From Rouxiella sp. WC2420 (GTDB lineage Bacteria > Pseudomonadota > Gammaproteobacteria > Enterobacterales > Enterobacteriaceae), in the NCBI RefSeq assembly GCF_041200025.1, contig NZ_CP165628.1:124001-188000 (forward strand): a stretch of 64,000 nucleotides of DNA, read 5' to 3'. Positions 43,585 to 52,845 of the stretch are shown one piece after another. Position 1 is the stretch's first letter, and each line of letters starts with the position of its first letter. The notes under the pieces were generated by a model. It did not search any database and was not told the DNA's origin. It was given only the letters and a program-made list of their open reading frames with translations. The position numbers and the translations under genes are program-made.

Positions 43585-45216
43585 ATGTCTAAAGAATTAA
43601 GTGCAGACGTCGTCATTATCGGCGCTGGGATTTGCGGTGGTTTTGTCGCCAAAGAATTGGCCGAAGCGGGATTGTCGGTGCTGGTGCTGGAAGCAGGCCC
43701 ACGCTGGGAACGTGCGCAGGTAGTTGAAAACTGGCGTAATATGCCACCTATCAACAAATCTGAATCCGACTATGCGACGCCTTATCCAGCATCACCTTGG
43801 GCGGTTCATCCCCAGTTGCATCCTTATAATGAGTATCCCCAGGTTGATGGCCCTGATGCCTCCGCCTATCGGCAGGGCGTAGTGCGCGGCGTGGGCGGAA
43901 CTACCTGGCACTGGGCGGCCTCTACCTGGCGTTTTCTGCCACATGATTTACAGCTGCACACCACCTATGGCGTAGGCCGCGACTGGGCGGTGACCTATGA
44001 CGAGCTGGAAGATTATTACTATCGTGCCGAAGTGGCGATGGGTGTTAACGGCCCAAATGACACCACGCTGAAGTATGTAGCACCGCGTAAGCAGCCGTTC
44101 CCAATGGAACCGATGCCTTATGGACCTGCCGACCGCCTGTTTACGGAAGTTGTAGCCAGGGCGGGTTACGAAAACACGCCGGTTCCTCAGGCCCGTAACA
44201 GCCGACCTTATGATGGACGCCCTCAGTGCTGCGGTAACAATAACTGCATGCCAATCTGTCCTATTGGGGCAATGTTCAACGGGATTCTGGCGATTACCAA
44301 AGCTGAACAGCTGGGCGCGAAAGTGATCACCAATGCGGTGGTTTACAGCATGGAAACCAACTCCTCGAATGAAATCGTGGCGGTTAACTTCTATGATCCA
44401 GATAAAAATTCGACTCGCGTGACCGGCAAGACCTTTGTTTTGGCGGGCAACGGGATCGAATCGCCGAAACTGTTGCTATTGGCGGCCAACGATCAGAATC
44501 CTGACGGGATTGCCAACAGTTCCGGTCACGTTGGTCGAAACATGATGGACCATCCGGGAATTCTGATGAGCTTCCAGGCTGCCGAACCTGTTTGGACCGG
44601 AGGTGGCTCGGTGCAGATGAGCTCAATCACCAACTTCCGCGATGGTGATTTCCGCCGCGATCATTCTGCGATTCAGATTGGCATGAACAACACCTCGCAG
44701 AACCACAAAGCGGGTGTGAAAGCCTTGCAGATGGGCTTGGTCGGTAAAAAACTGGATGCAGAAATCCGCCGTCGCGCCGCCTGTGGCATGGATATCTATG
44801 TTAACCACGATATTCTGGCTAACCCGGATAACCGCCTTCGTCTTAGCACCACCAAAAAAGATGGCCTCGGTATTCCATTCCCCCACATAACCTACGATGT
44901 GGGCGACTATGTGCGCCGTGCCGAGCCAAGTTCACGCAAGCATTTACAGCAGATTGCTGAACTGTTTGGCGCGACCGAAATCGAGTCCACTCCGTACTTC
45001 AACCCGAACAACCACATCATGGGCGGGACGATTATGGGGCACGATCCCAAGGATTCGGTGGTAGATGGCTGGATGCGTACCCATGATCATCGCAACCTGT
45101 TTATCGCTTCCGGCGGGGCAATGGCTTCAGCGGGTACCGTCAACTCGACGCTGAGCATGGTGGCGCTGTCATTGCGTGCGGTGGACGCTATCAAGAAAGA
45201 CATGCTGCACGCCTGA
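43585..45216 (+). CDS. GMC-family FAD dehydrogenase large subunit
   Basis: 543 residues from ATG 43585 (GAGG upstream; a TTG at 43573 is less likely). FAD motif VIIGAGICGGFVAKEL at 10-25; GGTTWHWAAS; NNHIMGGTIMG with the active-site His; and SAGTVNSTLS near the end. A CC-x4-C-x3-C cluster at 215, 216, 221 and 225 matches the [3Fe-4S] site of FAD-glucose dehydrogenase. Oxidises a sugar, aldonic acid or polyol in the periplasm after piggy-back Tat export with the small subunit. The substrate is not fixed by sequence. Confidence 0.9.
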   Translation: MSKELSADVVIIGAGICGGFVAKELAEAGLSVLVLEAGPRWERAQVVENWRNMPPINKSESDYATPYPASPWAVHPQLHPYNEYPQVDGPDASAYRQGVVRGVGGTTWHWAASTWRFLPHDLQLHTTYGVGRDWAVTYDELEDYYYRAEVAMGVNGPNDTTLKYVAPRKQPFPMEPMPYGPADRLFTEVVARAGYENTPVPQARNSRPYDGRPQCCGNNNCMPICPIGAMFNGILAITKAEQLGAKVITNAVVYSMETNSSNEIVAVNFYDPDKNSTRVTGKTFVLAGNGIESPKLLLLAANDQNPDGIANSSGHVGRNMMDHPGILMSFQAAEPVWTGGGSVQMSSITNFRDGDFRRDHSAIQIGMNNTSQNHKAGVKALQMGLVGKKLDAEIRRRAACGMDIYVNHDILANPDNRLRLSTTKKDGLGIPFPHITYDVGDYVRRAEPSSRKHLQQIAELFGATEIESTPYFNPNNHIMGGTIMGHDPKDSVVDGWMRTHDHRNLFIASGGAMASAGTVNSTLSMVALSLRAVDAIKKDMLHA

Positions 45217-45240
45217 TAAACTGTTTTTAAAGTTGTAGCG

Positions 45241-45279
45241 AAAAACCGGCAGCCTTACAGCGGACTGCCGGTTTTTTTA
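45241..45279 (+). terminator. Terminator after the dehydrogenase operon
   Basis: AAAAACCGGCAG and CTGCCGGTTTTT arms (12 bp, perfect) around a 12-nt loop, ending in a run of seven T. It lies 24 nt after the GMC stop. Confidence 0.9.
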
Positions 45280-45327
45280 TGCGCCTGACAAAGCCACATC
45301 TTTCGGGGGAGGAATAAAATGCCTATC

Positions 45328-45343
45328 ATGAATATATACTCAT
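45328..45343. promoter_or_regulatory. Operator copy 1, upstream of the LysR gene
   Basis: ATGAATATATACTCAT, nearly palindromic, 14 of 16 bases identical to the site at 46291-46306. It is 38 bp before the LysR start. Confidence 0.55.
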
Positions 45344-45381
45344 AACCGGCAGTTTTTAAAATGCCATCCAGAGACCTGACA

Positions 45382-46287
45382 ATGAGAGATCTGCCGCCAA
45401 CCGCTACCTTGCGGGCCTTTGAAGTTGCAACCCGTCACGCCACGTTCACCTCTGCTGCTGCAGAATTGCATATCACCCAAAGCGCCGTCAGCCATCAGCT
45501 AAAAAATCTCGAAGAGATCTGGGGCTTGCAGCTTTTTCAGCGCGGCAAGTCACTGAGTCTGACACCTGCAGGGGCTGCACTGGCGCCCATCGTGCGTGAG
45601 TTTTTCAGTCATCTTGAAGCCACGCTTGCCGACTTGAGAGAGCAAAAGGGCAAAGTGCGGCTTAACGTCAGCACTACTTATTCTTTTGCGTTGAAATGGC
45701 TGCTTCCCCGTTTGCCGAGCCTCTCCCAGCAGCATCCAGAAATATTAATCGCGTTGGAAACTACCGATAAAGCGATTAATTTTTCCGGTTCAGAATCGGA
45801 CGTCGCGATCCGTTTTGGCGCGGGGAATTATCCCGCCTTATTCTCGGAGTTTATGTTTCGAGAGCAAATTTTTCCGGTCGCCAGCCCCGAACTTTTAAAA
45901 CGCTTCGGGACGCCGCAGGAACCAGCCGAATTATTACGCTATCCGCTACTTACGCGAGATGGCGCAGATTTGGTACCAAAATGGGAATCGTGGTTTCAAC
46001 AGGTTGGCGTGGGTATTTCGTCGCTTAAGGAAAGTGTTCGATTTGCAGATACCAATATGACAATAGAGGCGGCGCTGTTAGGCCAGGGGCTAGCGTTGGC
46101 CCGCAGCGGACACGTCGAGGCCGAGATAAGTTCTGGCAGTCTGCTCCGGCTGTTTGACGTGCCGTTTCCTTCGCCCGTTGCTTACTATTTTGTCTGCCCA
46201 AAAGGCATCGAGTCGCAGCCACACATCATCAGTTTCCGTGACTGGTTGCTGAAAGAGTGCGGCAAAGCTCAGCAAGCTTATCAATAA
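45382..46287 (+). CDS. LysR-family regulator (GcvA-like)
   Basis: 301 residues from ATG 45382; an upstream ATG at 45361 lacks a ribosome site. MRDLPPTATLRAFEVATRHATFTSAAAELHITQSAVSHQ is the GcvA-type HTH. It is in line with the EamA exporter gene downstream, and each of the two genes has a copy of the same palindrome before it, so this protein probably controls both. Confidence 0.88.
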   Translation: MRDLPPTATLRAFEVATRHATFTSAAAELHITQSAVSHQLKNLEEIWGLQLFQRGKSLSLTPAGAALAPIVREFFSHLEATLADLREQKGKVRLNVSTTYSFALKWLLPRLPSLSQQHPEILIALETTDKAINFSGSESDVAIRFGAGNYPALFSEFMFREQIFPVASPELLKRFGTPQEPAELLRYPLLTRDGADLVPKWESWFQQVGVGISSLKESVRFADTNMTIEAALLGQGLALARSGHVEAEISSGSLLRLFDVPFPSPVAYYFVCPKGIESQPHIISFRDWLLKECGKAQQAYQ

Positions 46288-46290
46288 AGC

Positions 46291-46306
46291 ATGAGTATTT
46301 ACTCAT
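46291..46306. promoter_or_regulatory. Operator copy 2, between the LysR gene and the EamA gene
   Basis: ATGAGTATTTACTCAT, the core of a perfect 18-bp palindrome at 46290-46307. It is 55 bp before the EamA start and matches the site at 45328 in 14 of 16 bases. Confidence 0.6.
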
Positions 46307-46361
46307 GGTCAAATGAGGAGGTTTCGCTGTTTTCCCAAGCTCGATTTACTTAGGATGAGCT

Positions 46362-47189
46362 ATGCCTTTTCATATTATTTTATTAATACTTTTTGCCGCA
46401 CTGTTGCATGCCAGCTGGAATGCCCTGCTGCGCGGCGGGGCCGACAGGCTTTGGTCGATGACAATTATGTGCATCGCGGTGGCGGCTGTCTGTGCCCCAA
46501 TAGCGCTGTATGTCGGGCTGCCAGCCACAGCGAGCTGGCGGTACGGACTGCTCTCGGCCGCGCTGCATGTCGGCTACAACCTGTTTCTGGTCAGAAGCTA
46601 CAAGACTGGCGATTTGGGGCAAACTTATCCGATTTCACGCGGTTCTTCGCCGCTGTTGATCACCTTGGCTGCGGCCATTTTTGCCGGTGAAAAAATTGGA
46701 ACCAGTGCGCTGTTCGGCGTTGCGCTGGTGTCTTGCGGGATTATTTCGCTGGCTTTCAAAGGGCGGCGCTTTGCCGTTCCAAGCCTGCCGTATGCTTTGG
46801 GAACCGGATGTTTTATTGCCGCTTACAGCGTGACAGACGGCATCGGCGTGCGCCTTTCAGGAGACGCCATGGCCTACACCGTCTGGATGTGCGCCTTGTG
46901 GGGCGTCTTTATGCCGCCGGTTTATATCGCTCTGCGCGGTGCTAAAAGTTTATTTACTGTCAGAAATGGATTGATCGCCTCTTCTATTGGCGGATGGGTC
47001 TCACTGCTGGCCTACGGCATCGTAATTTATGCCATGACTAGCGCACCGATGGGAGCCGTCTCGGCATTGCGCGAAACCAGTGTGTTGTTTGCGGCGGTGA
47101 TTGGCTATTTCTTCCTGAATGAGAAATTAACCGTCAGAAAGATGCTGGCGTGCACGGTGATTGCCATTGGCACCATCATTATCGGCTGA
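46362..47189 (+). CDS. EamA/DMT-family transporter
   Basis: 275 residues with about ten membrane helices in two EamA repeats. LLHASWNALLRGGADRLWSM at the start and the GQTYPISRGSSPLLITLAAAIFAGEK segment before the second repeat are typical. DMT members export amino acids or other metabolites. It lies directly after a LysR gene with a shared palindrome, so it is probably the LysR target. Confidence 0.87.
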   Translation: MPFHIILLILFAALLHASWNALLRGGADRLWSMTIMCIAVAAVCAPIALYVGLPATASWRYGLLSAALHVGYNLFLVRSYKTGDLGQTYPISRGSSPLLITLAAAIFAGEKIGTSALFGVALVSCGIISLAFKGRRFAVPSLPYALGTGCFIAAYSVTDGIGVRLSGDAMAYTVWMCALWGVFMPPVYIALRGAKSLFTVRNGLIASSIGGWVSLLAYGIVIYAMTSAPMGAVSALRETSVLFAAVIGYFFLNEKLTVRKMLACTVIAIGTIIIG

Positions 47190-47302
47190 AGGCTTACCGA
47201 TACAGTGGGCGATTTATTTATAAAAGCTTTTGAGTGCCCTGGGTTGGCCGGATTTTTCCGGCTTTTTGGAAAGTAAGTAGACGATTATGGCGGGAGATAT
47301 TT

Positions 47303-48196
47303 ATGACGACTGAAAATCCAACCGTTGCTCTCATTGGGCCGGGGGCAATTGGTACGACGATAGCGGCGGCTTTGCATGAGGTCGGACGCACTCCGGTGAT
47401 CTGTGGCCGCACGGCTCACCAGCGTCTGGAGTTGCGCTTCGACGGCGGCAGTGTGGTCGTCCCAGGACCCGTTCTGAACGATCCCACCAAGATTACCGGT
47501 ACTTTTGATCTGGTATTTGTCGCGGTCAAAACAACTCAGGTAGCGGCGATTGCTCCATGGCTAAACGCGTTGTGCAGCGAGAAAACCGTGGTTTGCGTAC
47601 TGCAAAACGGCGTCGAGCAGGTATCGCAGTTAACGCCTTACTTGTCGGGTGGCCCGATTTTACCTTCGGTGGTTTGGTTCCCTGCACAACGTGAATCCGA
47701 TGCCTCGGTGTGGCTGCGTGCCAAGCCGCGCCTGACCTTGCCGGAAACTCCCGCGACCCAAATCGTGCTGACCGCTTTGCGCGATACGCGGTGTACGGTC
47801 GATGTCGCGCAAGATTTCACCTCTGTAGCCTGGCGAAAGCTTTTACAGAATGCGGCTGCGGGTTTGATGGTACTTACCGGGCGTCGCGCCGGAATGTTCT
47901 CCCGGCCTGATATTGCCGAGCTGGCAATGGCCTACTTGCGTGAATGTCTTGAGGTTGCTCGTGCTGCAGGAGCGATTCTTGGCGACGAAGTGCCACAGCA
48001 GATTGTTGAAGGATTCCAGAGTTATCCTGCCGACATGGGGACTTCAATTCTCGCCGACCGTCAGGCTGGACGACCGCTGGAGTGGGATATTCGCAACGGC
48101 GTGGTGCAGCGATACGGCTGCGTCCATAACATTCCAACGCCAATGAGTGATTTGCTGGTACCACTGTTAGCCGCCTCTAGCGATGGGCCCGGCTAA
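47303..48196 (+). CDS. PanE/ApbA-type 2-dehydropantoate 2-reductase-like oxidoreductase
   Basis: 297 residues from ATG 47303 with GGGAG 6 nt upstream. NADP motif VALIGPGAIGTTIA, LVFVAVKTTQ and the Lys-containing VAWRKLLQNAAAG helix of ketopantoate reductases. The glycine-rich loop reads GPGAIG, close to GxGxxG. Probably reduces a 2-keto acid other than ketopantoate, since it lies in an accessory region after the exporter gene. A second, different PanE-like gene is at 50466. Confidence 0.85.
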   Translation: MTTENPTVALIGPGAIGTTIAAALHEVGRTPVICGRTAHQRLELRFDGGSVVVPGPVLNDPTKITGTFDLVFVAVKTTQVAAIAPWLNALCSEKTVVCVLQNGVEQVSQLTPYLSGGPILPSVVWFPAQRESDASVWLRAKPRLTLPETPATQIVLTALRDTRCTVDVAQDFTSVAWRKLLQNAAAGLMVLTGRRAGMFSRPDIAELAMAYLRECLEVARAAGAILGDEVPQQIVEGFQSYPADMGTSILADRQAGRPLEWDIRNGVVQRYGCVHNIPTPMSDLLVPLLAASSDGPG

Positions 48197-48692
48197 CCGG
48201 CTCGTGCGAAAAAATGCCCAGTCCACGTTGCTTCACCTGCTTCGGGGCTGGTTTTTAGTCATCGGTATGGCTCGAATGTTTACTATTCATCTGCTTAATC
48301 ATTCTGTGCGGTTTTTAATCACCTCAATTTCTGAATCCTTTCCGCTGATCGTAATTTAATCATTCAAATCCTAATTTTTATTTAATCTTTCAATTCAAGT
48401 TATTGCGAATTTTCGTGCTGTTTTAAGCAAGGATTTACGTGAATAGCTGGTTAATTTTTTCCAATAACTATGCCATTATCATAATATTTGAAGAATTAAA
48501 TTTATTATCGTGTAAGTGACAATAATGTTATGTTAGTTACGTAGATTGGTATTTTTTGTTAAAAATAACCACTAGGTTAGTGTGGAAAACACAGGCCGCT
48601 TTTGATACTCCCGTATTAGGAAGATAGAGCCGCCTTGGTCACAAGGAACGTGGGTTTTTCACCTGCTTTAGCTAAAAAGTGAGAAGTTAACC
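48197..48692. other. 496-bp gap upstream of mqo
   Basis: No gene seen. AT-rich from about 48300. Two small palindromes, GTTA-AAAA-TAAC at 48558 and CACTA-GGT-TAGTG at 48570, lie about 120-135 bp before mqo and may be regulator sites. No clear CRP site. Confidence 0.5.
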
Positions 48693-50336
48693 ATGAAAAA
48701 TCGACTTTCCAGTGCTCTAGGCATAGGCCTGATGGCGCTGTCTAAACACGCGGCAGCGGCGGAAAATAAAATCGTTGATGTTGTCCTGATCGGTGGCGGA
48801 ATTATGAGCGCCACTCTAGGCACGTACCTCCAGGAACTGGAGCCTGACTGGTCGATTAACATGTACGAGCGACTGGATAGCGTGGCCGACGAAAGTTCCA
48901 ACGGATGGAATAACGCAGGCACCGGTCACTCAGCGTTGGCTGAAATGAACTATACCCCGGAAAAAGCTGACGGTTCGGTAGATATCTCCAAAGCGGTAGA
49001 TATCAACGAAGCGTTCCAGATCTCTCGCCAATTCTGGTCCTATCAGGTTGAGCAAGGGGTGCTTGGCGAACCGCGCTCATTTATTACCAGCGTGCCGCAC
49101 ATGAGCTTTGTCTGGGGCGAAAAAAACGTAGAGTTCCTGCGTAAGCGCCACGCGGCTCTGCAAACCAGCACGCTGTTTAGCGGCATGGAATTCTCTGAAG
49201 ACCGCGCGCAAATCGAAAAATGGATCCCGCTGGTGCTCGAAGGCCGTAAAGCCGGTGAGAAAGTGGCTGCCACGCGCATTGATAGCGGTACTGACGTGAA
49301 CTTTGGCGCAATCACCCATCAGCTGGTGGAATCGCTGCGCAAGAAACCAAACTTCAGCCTGAATCTTGGCCAGGAAGTTAAAAACATTAAACGTAATGCC
49401 GATCAGACCTGGACCGTGACTTTCGCCAGCACCAAAGGCGGTCGTGAAACTTCAGTGACGACACGCTTTATCTTTATCGGTGCCGGCGGCGCATCATTAA
49501 CATTGCTGCAGAAATCCGGTATTCCAGAAGCCTCTTTGTACGGCGGTTTCCCGGTCGGTGGTGAGTTCCTGGTTACCGATAATCCAGAAATTGTTAAACG
49601 TCATCAGGCCAAGGTATATGGCAAGGCTTCCGTTGGCGCACCGCCAATGTCAGTGCCGCACCTTGATACTCGCGTGCTGGATGGCAAAAAAGTGCTGCTG
49701 TTCGGGCCATTCGCTACCTTCTCCAGCAAGTTCCTGAAAAATGGCTCGCTGTGGGACCTGTTTGGCACCGTGAATCTGCATAACATCTTCCCGATGGTTC
49801 GCGTAGGTTTGGATAACTTCGATTTAGTGAAATATCTGGTGGGTCAGGTGATGCTCACCGAAGAGCAGCGTTTGGCTGCATTGAAAGAATACTTCCCTGA
49901 CGCGAAGAAAGAAGACTGGCGTTTAGTGGTTGCCGGTCAGCGCGTGCAGATTATCGAGAAAGACGGCAAGCAGGGCGGCGTGCTGCGTCTCGGTACTGAA
50001 GTTGTCACCTCGCAGGATGGCTCGATTGCCGCACTGTTGGGTGCCTCACCGGGTGCTTCTACCGCTGCGCCGATCATGTTGCAGCTGATGGAGAAGGTGT
50101 TCAAAGATAAGGTGGCTTCGCCTGAGTGGCAAAGCAAGCTGAAAACCATGATCCCTTCTTACGGCCAGAAACTCAACGGAAACGTTGAGCTGGCGGAAAG
50201 AGAAATGAACCGCACCAGCCGTATTCTGCAACTGGAAACTGCACAGCCTGCACCGGTAGCCAAGCCTGCGGCCACTGTTCAGCCAGTGGTTCATGCCCAG
50301 AAAGAAGAAGCCGAGCAGGAAGAACTCACCTCCTGA
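48693..50336 (+). CDS. mqo: Malate:quinone oxidoreductase Mqo
   Basis: 547 residues. [24 protein letters not shown] (FAD site), [45 protein letters not shown] and [16 protein letters not shown] are all conserved in Mqo. It oxidises malate to oxaloacetate and reduces quinone at the inner membrane. As in E. coli, the N terminus has a hydrophobic leader-like stretch ([10 protein letters not shown]). The C-terminal 40 residues are Pro/Ala/Glu-rich. Functionally linked to dctA malate uptake. Confidence 0.96.
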   Translation: MKNRLSSALGIGLMALSKHAAAAENKIVDVVLIGGGIMSATLGTYLQELEPDWSINMYERLDSVADESSNGWNNAGTGHSALAEMNYTPEKADGSVDISKAVDINEAFQISRQFWSYQVEQGVLGEPRSFITSVPHMSFVWGEKNVEFLRKRHAALQTSTLFSGMEFSEDRAQIEKWIPLVLEGRKAGEKVAATRIDSGTDVNFGAITHQLVESLRKKPNFSLNLGQEVKNIKRNADQTWTVTFASTKGGRETSVTTRFIFIGAGGASLTLLQKSGIPEASLYGGFPVGGEFLVTDNPEIVKRHQAKVYGKASVGAPPMSVPHLDTRVLDGKKVLLFGPFATFSSKFLKNGSLWDLFGTVNLHNIFPMVRVGLDNFDLVKYLVGQVMLTEEQRLAALKEYFPDAKKEDWRLVVAGQRVQIIEKDGKQGGVLRLGTEVVTSQDGSIAALLGASPGASTAAPIMLQLMEKVFKDKVASPEWQSKLKTMIPSYGQKLNGNVELAEREMNRTSRILQLETAQPAPVAKPAATVQPVVHAQKEEAEQEELTS

Positions 50337-50352
50337 CCGCAATGCTTTCAAC

Positions 50353-50384
50353 GCCTTGCCTCACTTTTTACAGTGAGGCAAGGC
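50353..50384. repeat. 12-bp perfect hairpin after mqo
   Basis: GCCTTGCCTCAC, loop TTTTTACA, GTGAGGCAAGGC. A strong stem without a T tract on either strand, between mqo and the convergent PanE-like gene. It may be a processed or Rho-assisted 3' end rather than an intrinsic terminator. Confidence 0.6.
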
Positions 50385-50465
50385 AGAAACAGGGGAGCTG
50401 CAACTCGGTCGCTCAAGAATTTCCGAATTTCCAGTTCCCCTGTCTATCAAGACATTACACGCGTT

Positions 50466-51389
50466 TTACTCTTTCTCGATACTTTCCTGATAAACCGACA
50501 TATGGCTATACGCAGCATTCACCAGCGGCGTAGTCAGCCCGGCTTTTTTCGCGATCGCTACCAGATCGCCGAGGATCTGATCTGCTTCTACCGGCAGCCC
50601 TTTGATCATGTCACGATACATTGAAGTCGTCTGGATCGAGTCTTTCTGGGAGAGTTCTTTGATGATATTGGCCGTGATACTTGCTCGCTCCTGATAGCCT
50701 CCGGCAACGACAATCGACACCATTTCATGCACAAAGGCTTCGATAAACTCCACACCACCTTCAGCACGCGCAACCTGGCCGATATTGCCGCGCATCAGGC
50801 AGGCAATGCCGCCCACGCTTGCCAGAAACAGCCATTTTTCCCACATTTCGCTGATGATATCGTCGGACAGGCGTGCGGAAATTCCGGCAACCTGCAACTC
50901 GGCATCCAGTTTAGTTGCGCGTTCGCTGCGTTCTCCATTAACCTCGCCATAAATAAGCTCATTAAGCGCGGTCATTTGATGAACCTGACCTTGCTCATCC
51001 AGCGTAGCGTTGATGCGACACAGGCCACCCAGCGCGCGTTCCTTTCCGAAGCGTTGCTGAATAATTTCCAGATGGCGCATGCCGTTGAGCACCGGGATTA
51101 TCAGCGTTTGAGCGCCAACCGCGGGCGCAAATTCTTCCAGCACTGCCTCGAGTGAGAAGCCTTTTACCGTCAGGATAATCACGTCGTAGGTTTGGTTAAG
51201 TTCAGAGGCGAGGACTAATTTGGGCTGTATGGTGAAGCTTTCGTTCTTGGCCTCGACTCTCAGACCGGATTTTTTTAGCGCCTCGGCGCGTTTTTCACGT
51301 ACCAGGAAAGTCACATCTTTACCCGCCTGCACAAGTCGCGCACCGAAGTAACCGCCCGTTGCACCGGCTCCCACCACCAGAATTCGCAT
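50466..51389 (-). CDS. PanE/ApbA-type ketopantoate reductase-like oxidoreductase
   Basis: 307 residues from ATG 51389 (AGGA 7 nt upstream); the ATG two codons earlier is too close to the ribosome site. MRILVVGAGATGGYFGARL (GxGxxG), DVIILTVKGFSLEAVLEEF, PVLNGMRHLE and EMWEKWLFLASVGGIACLMRG with the catalytic Lys. It probably reduces or oxidises a branched 2-keto or hydroxy acid. Divergent from the MBL-led operon at 51625, with which it shares a control region. Confidence 0.85.
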   Translation of the reverse strand: MRILVVGAGATGGYFGARLVQAGKDVTFLVREKRAEALKKSGLRVEAKNESFTIQPKLVLASELNQTYDVIILTVKGFSLEAVLEEFAPAVGAQTLIIPVLNGMRHLEIIQQRFGKERALGGLCRINATLDEQGQVHQMTALNELIYGEVNGERSERATKLDAELQVAGISARLSDDIISEMWEKWLFLASVGGIACLMRGNIGQVARAEGGVEFIEAFVHEMVSIVVAGGYQERASITANIIKELSQKDSIQTTSMYRDMIKGLPVEADQILGDLVAIAKKAGLTTPLVNAAYSHMSVYQESIEKE

Positions 51390-51580
51390 ACCCATTTCCT
51401 TTCATCATCATGTCTTGAAGACAGAGTCGTTGAGGTTAATTGTTAATAAAAACATCTCCCTCAACATAGAGGCAACGGTCGGCGCACGTCAACTGCAGAA
51501 GAGTAAGCACTGCCTTCAATTTATCCAATTGTGTACTTTGTATTATTGTGTGAGTGCTATCACCTTTTTATCATATTGAC

Positions 51581-51592
51581 TGATTGTATGAT
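51581..51592. promoter_or_regulatory. Candidate GntR/FCD operator at the head of the catabolic operon
   Basis: TGATTGTATGAT. Its complement TCATACAATCA is identical over 11 bp to the site at 55283-55293, and ATACAATCA recurs at the GntR start (59539). It lies 33 bp before the MBL gene. Confidence 0.5.
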
Positions 51593-51624
51593 GGAAGGAC
51601 GTTATTTAAACAGGGTGAACCGCC

Positions 51625-52428
51625 ATGTCGTCAGAAAACGAGAAATATCGCATCTACGCCATCAAGTATGCGCACCATGATCGCATGTCGAGTGAAAACT
51701 TTATTGGCGGCGATCCTCACGACGTGCCGATGCCGCTGGATTACTACGTCTGGGCTATTGTTGGCACCGCCGCGACTTATGTGGTCGACATGGGATTCGA
51801 CGCCGAAATGGCCAGCCAGCGCGGGCGTACCATCATACATAGCGTAGAGCAGGGGTTGGAGCGGGTGGGGATCATCGCCGCAGAGGTTAAAGAAGTCATC
51901 ATCACACATATGCATTACGACCACGCCGGAAATCACGACCTGTTTCCGAAAGCGCGCTTTCACCTGCAGGACAGTGAAATGGCATTTTGTACCGGTCGCT
52001 GCATGTGCCACCAGGGCATCAGGCACGCGTTCGAGGTGGAAGACGTGAAATCGATGGTGGGCAATGTTTTTGCCGGCCGCGTGCAGTTTCATGACGGCGA
52101 TTCCGAGCTGGCACCGGGGATAACTTTACATCGCGTTGGCGGTCACTCAGATGGCTTACAGGTAGTGCGGGTGCGCACCGAACGTGGCTGGGTAGTATTG
52201 GCCTCTGACGCTTCGCATTATTACGCCAATATGCAGCGCCAGCAGGCTTACCCTATTGTTTATAATATCGGTGACATGCTCGAAGGTTTCGTGACGCTGC
52301 GGCGTCTGGCCGATTCCGACGACCATATTATCCCCGGTCACGATCCGCTGGTGCTGCAACGCTATCCCGCATTCGACGCTGAAACAGAGCAATGGATTGC
52401 GCGGGTAGACCTTGCGCCTGAGCGATAA
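51625..52428 (+). CDS. MBL-fold hydrolase, lactonase-like
   Basis: 267 residues. Zinc-site HMHYDH at 95-100, a GGHSDG His, an ASDASHYY Asp and a late IPGHDP His give a full binuclear metallo-beta-lactamase site of the AHL/gamma-butyrolactone lactonase (AiiA/AttM) kind. It would open a lactone ring to the hydroxy acid, which the two dehydrogenases and aldehyde dehydrogenase downstream could oxidise. First gene of a same-strand run that ends with a GntR gene. Cytoplasmic, no signal peptide. Confidence 0.85.
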   Translation: MSSENEKYRIYAIKYAHHDRMSSENFIGGDPHDVPMPLDYYVWAIVGTAATYVVDMGFDAEMASQRGRTIIHSVEQGLERVGIIAAEVKEVIITHMHYDHAGNHDLFPKARFHLQDSEMAFCTGRCMCHQGIRHAFEVEDVKSMVGNVFAGRVQFHDGDSELAPGITLHRVGGHSDGLQVVRVRTERGWVVLASDASHYYANMQRQQAYPIVYNIGDMLEGFVTLRRLADSDDHIIPGHDPLVLQRYPAFDAETEQWIARVDLAPER

Positions 52429-52449
52429 CCCCCTTAACGGAGCAATAAA

Positions 52450-52776
52450 ATGATTGTAGAAATGCGTGTTTACCACTGTGTCGCAGGCCGTTTACCGGCA
52501 TTACAGGAACGTTTTAGAAATATCACGCTGGCATTTTTCGACAAATACGGCATCAAGCAAATCGGCTTCTGGACTACGGTAGTTGGGCCAAGCAATCACG
52601 CGCTGACCTACATGCTGCAATGGGAAAGTCTGGCCGAACGTGAAGAAAAATGGAACGCGTTTCAGGCCGATGCCGACTGGCAGGCCAAACGCAGCGCGAC
52701 TGAAGCACAGCAGCCTATTGTAGAAAGAATAGAAAACCACTTTTTAGCTCCGACGGATTACTCGGCACTGCGTTAG
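52450..52776 (+). CDS. NIPSNAP-family protein
   Basis: 108 residues with the dimeric ferredoxin-like fold pattern: VEMRVYHCVAGRLPALQERF, a central TVVGPSNHALTYMLQWESLAEREEKWNAF and a short end. NIPSNAP proteins have poorly known roles; bacterial ones often sit with catabolic or oxygenase genes. 21 bp after the MBL gene with GGAG before the ATG, so it is in the same operon. Confidence 0.85.
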   Translation: MIVEMRVYHCVAGRLPALQERFRNITLAFFDKYGIKQIGFWTTVVGPSNHALTYMLQWESLAEREEKWNAFQADADWQAKRSATEAQQPIVERIENHFLAPTDYSALR

Positions 52777-52845
52777 TCCGCAGTTCTACAGTCCGTTTAA
52801 CACAATGAGCTAGTCAACCATTCGTTGTTAAATAAGGGCCCTGAA

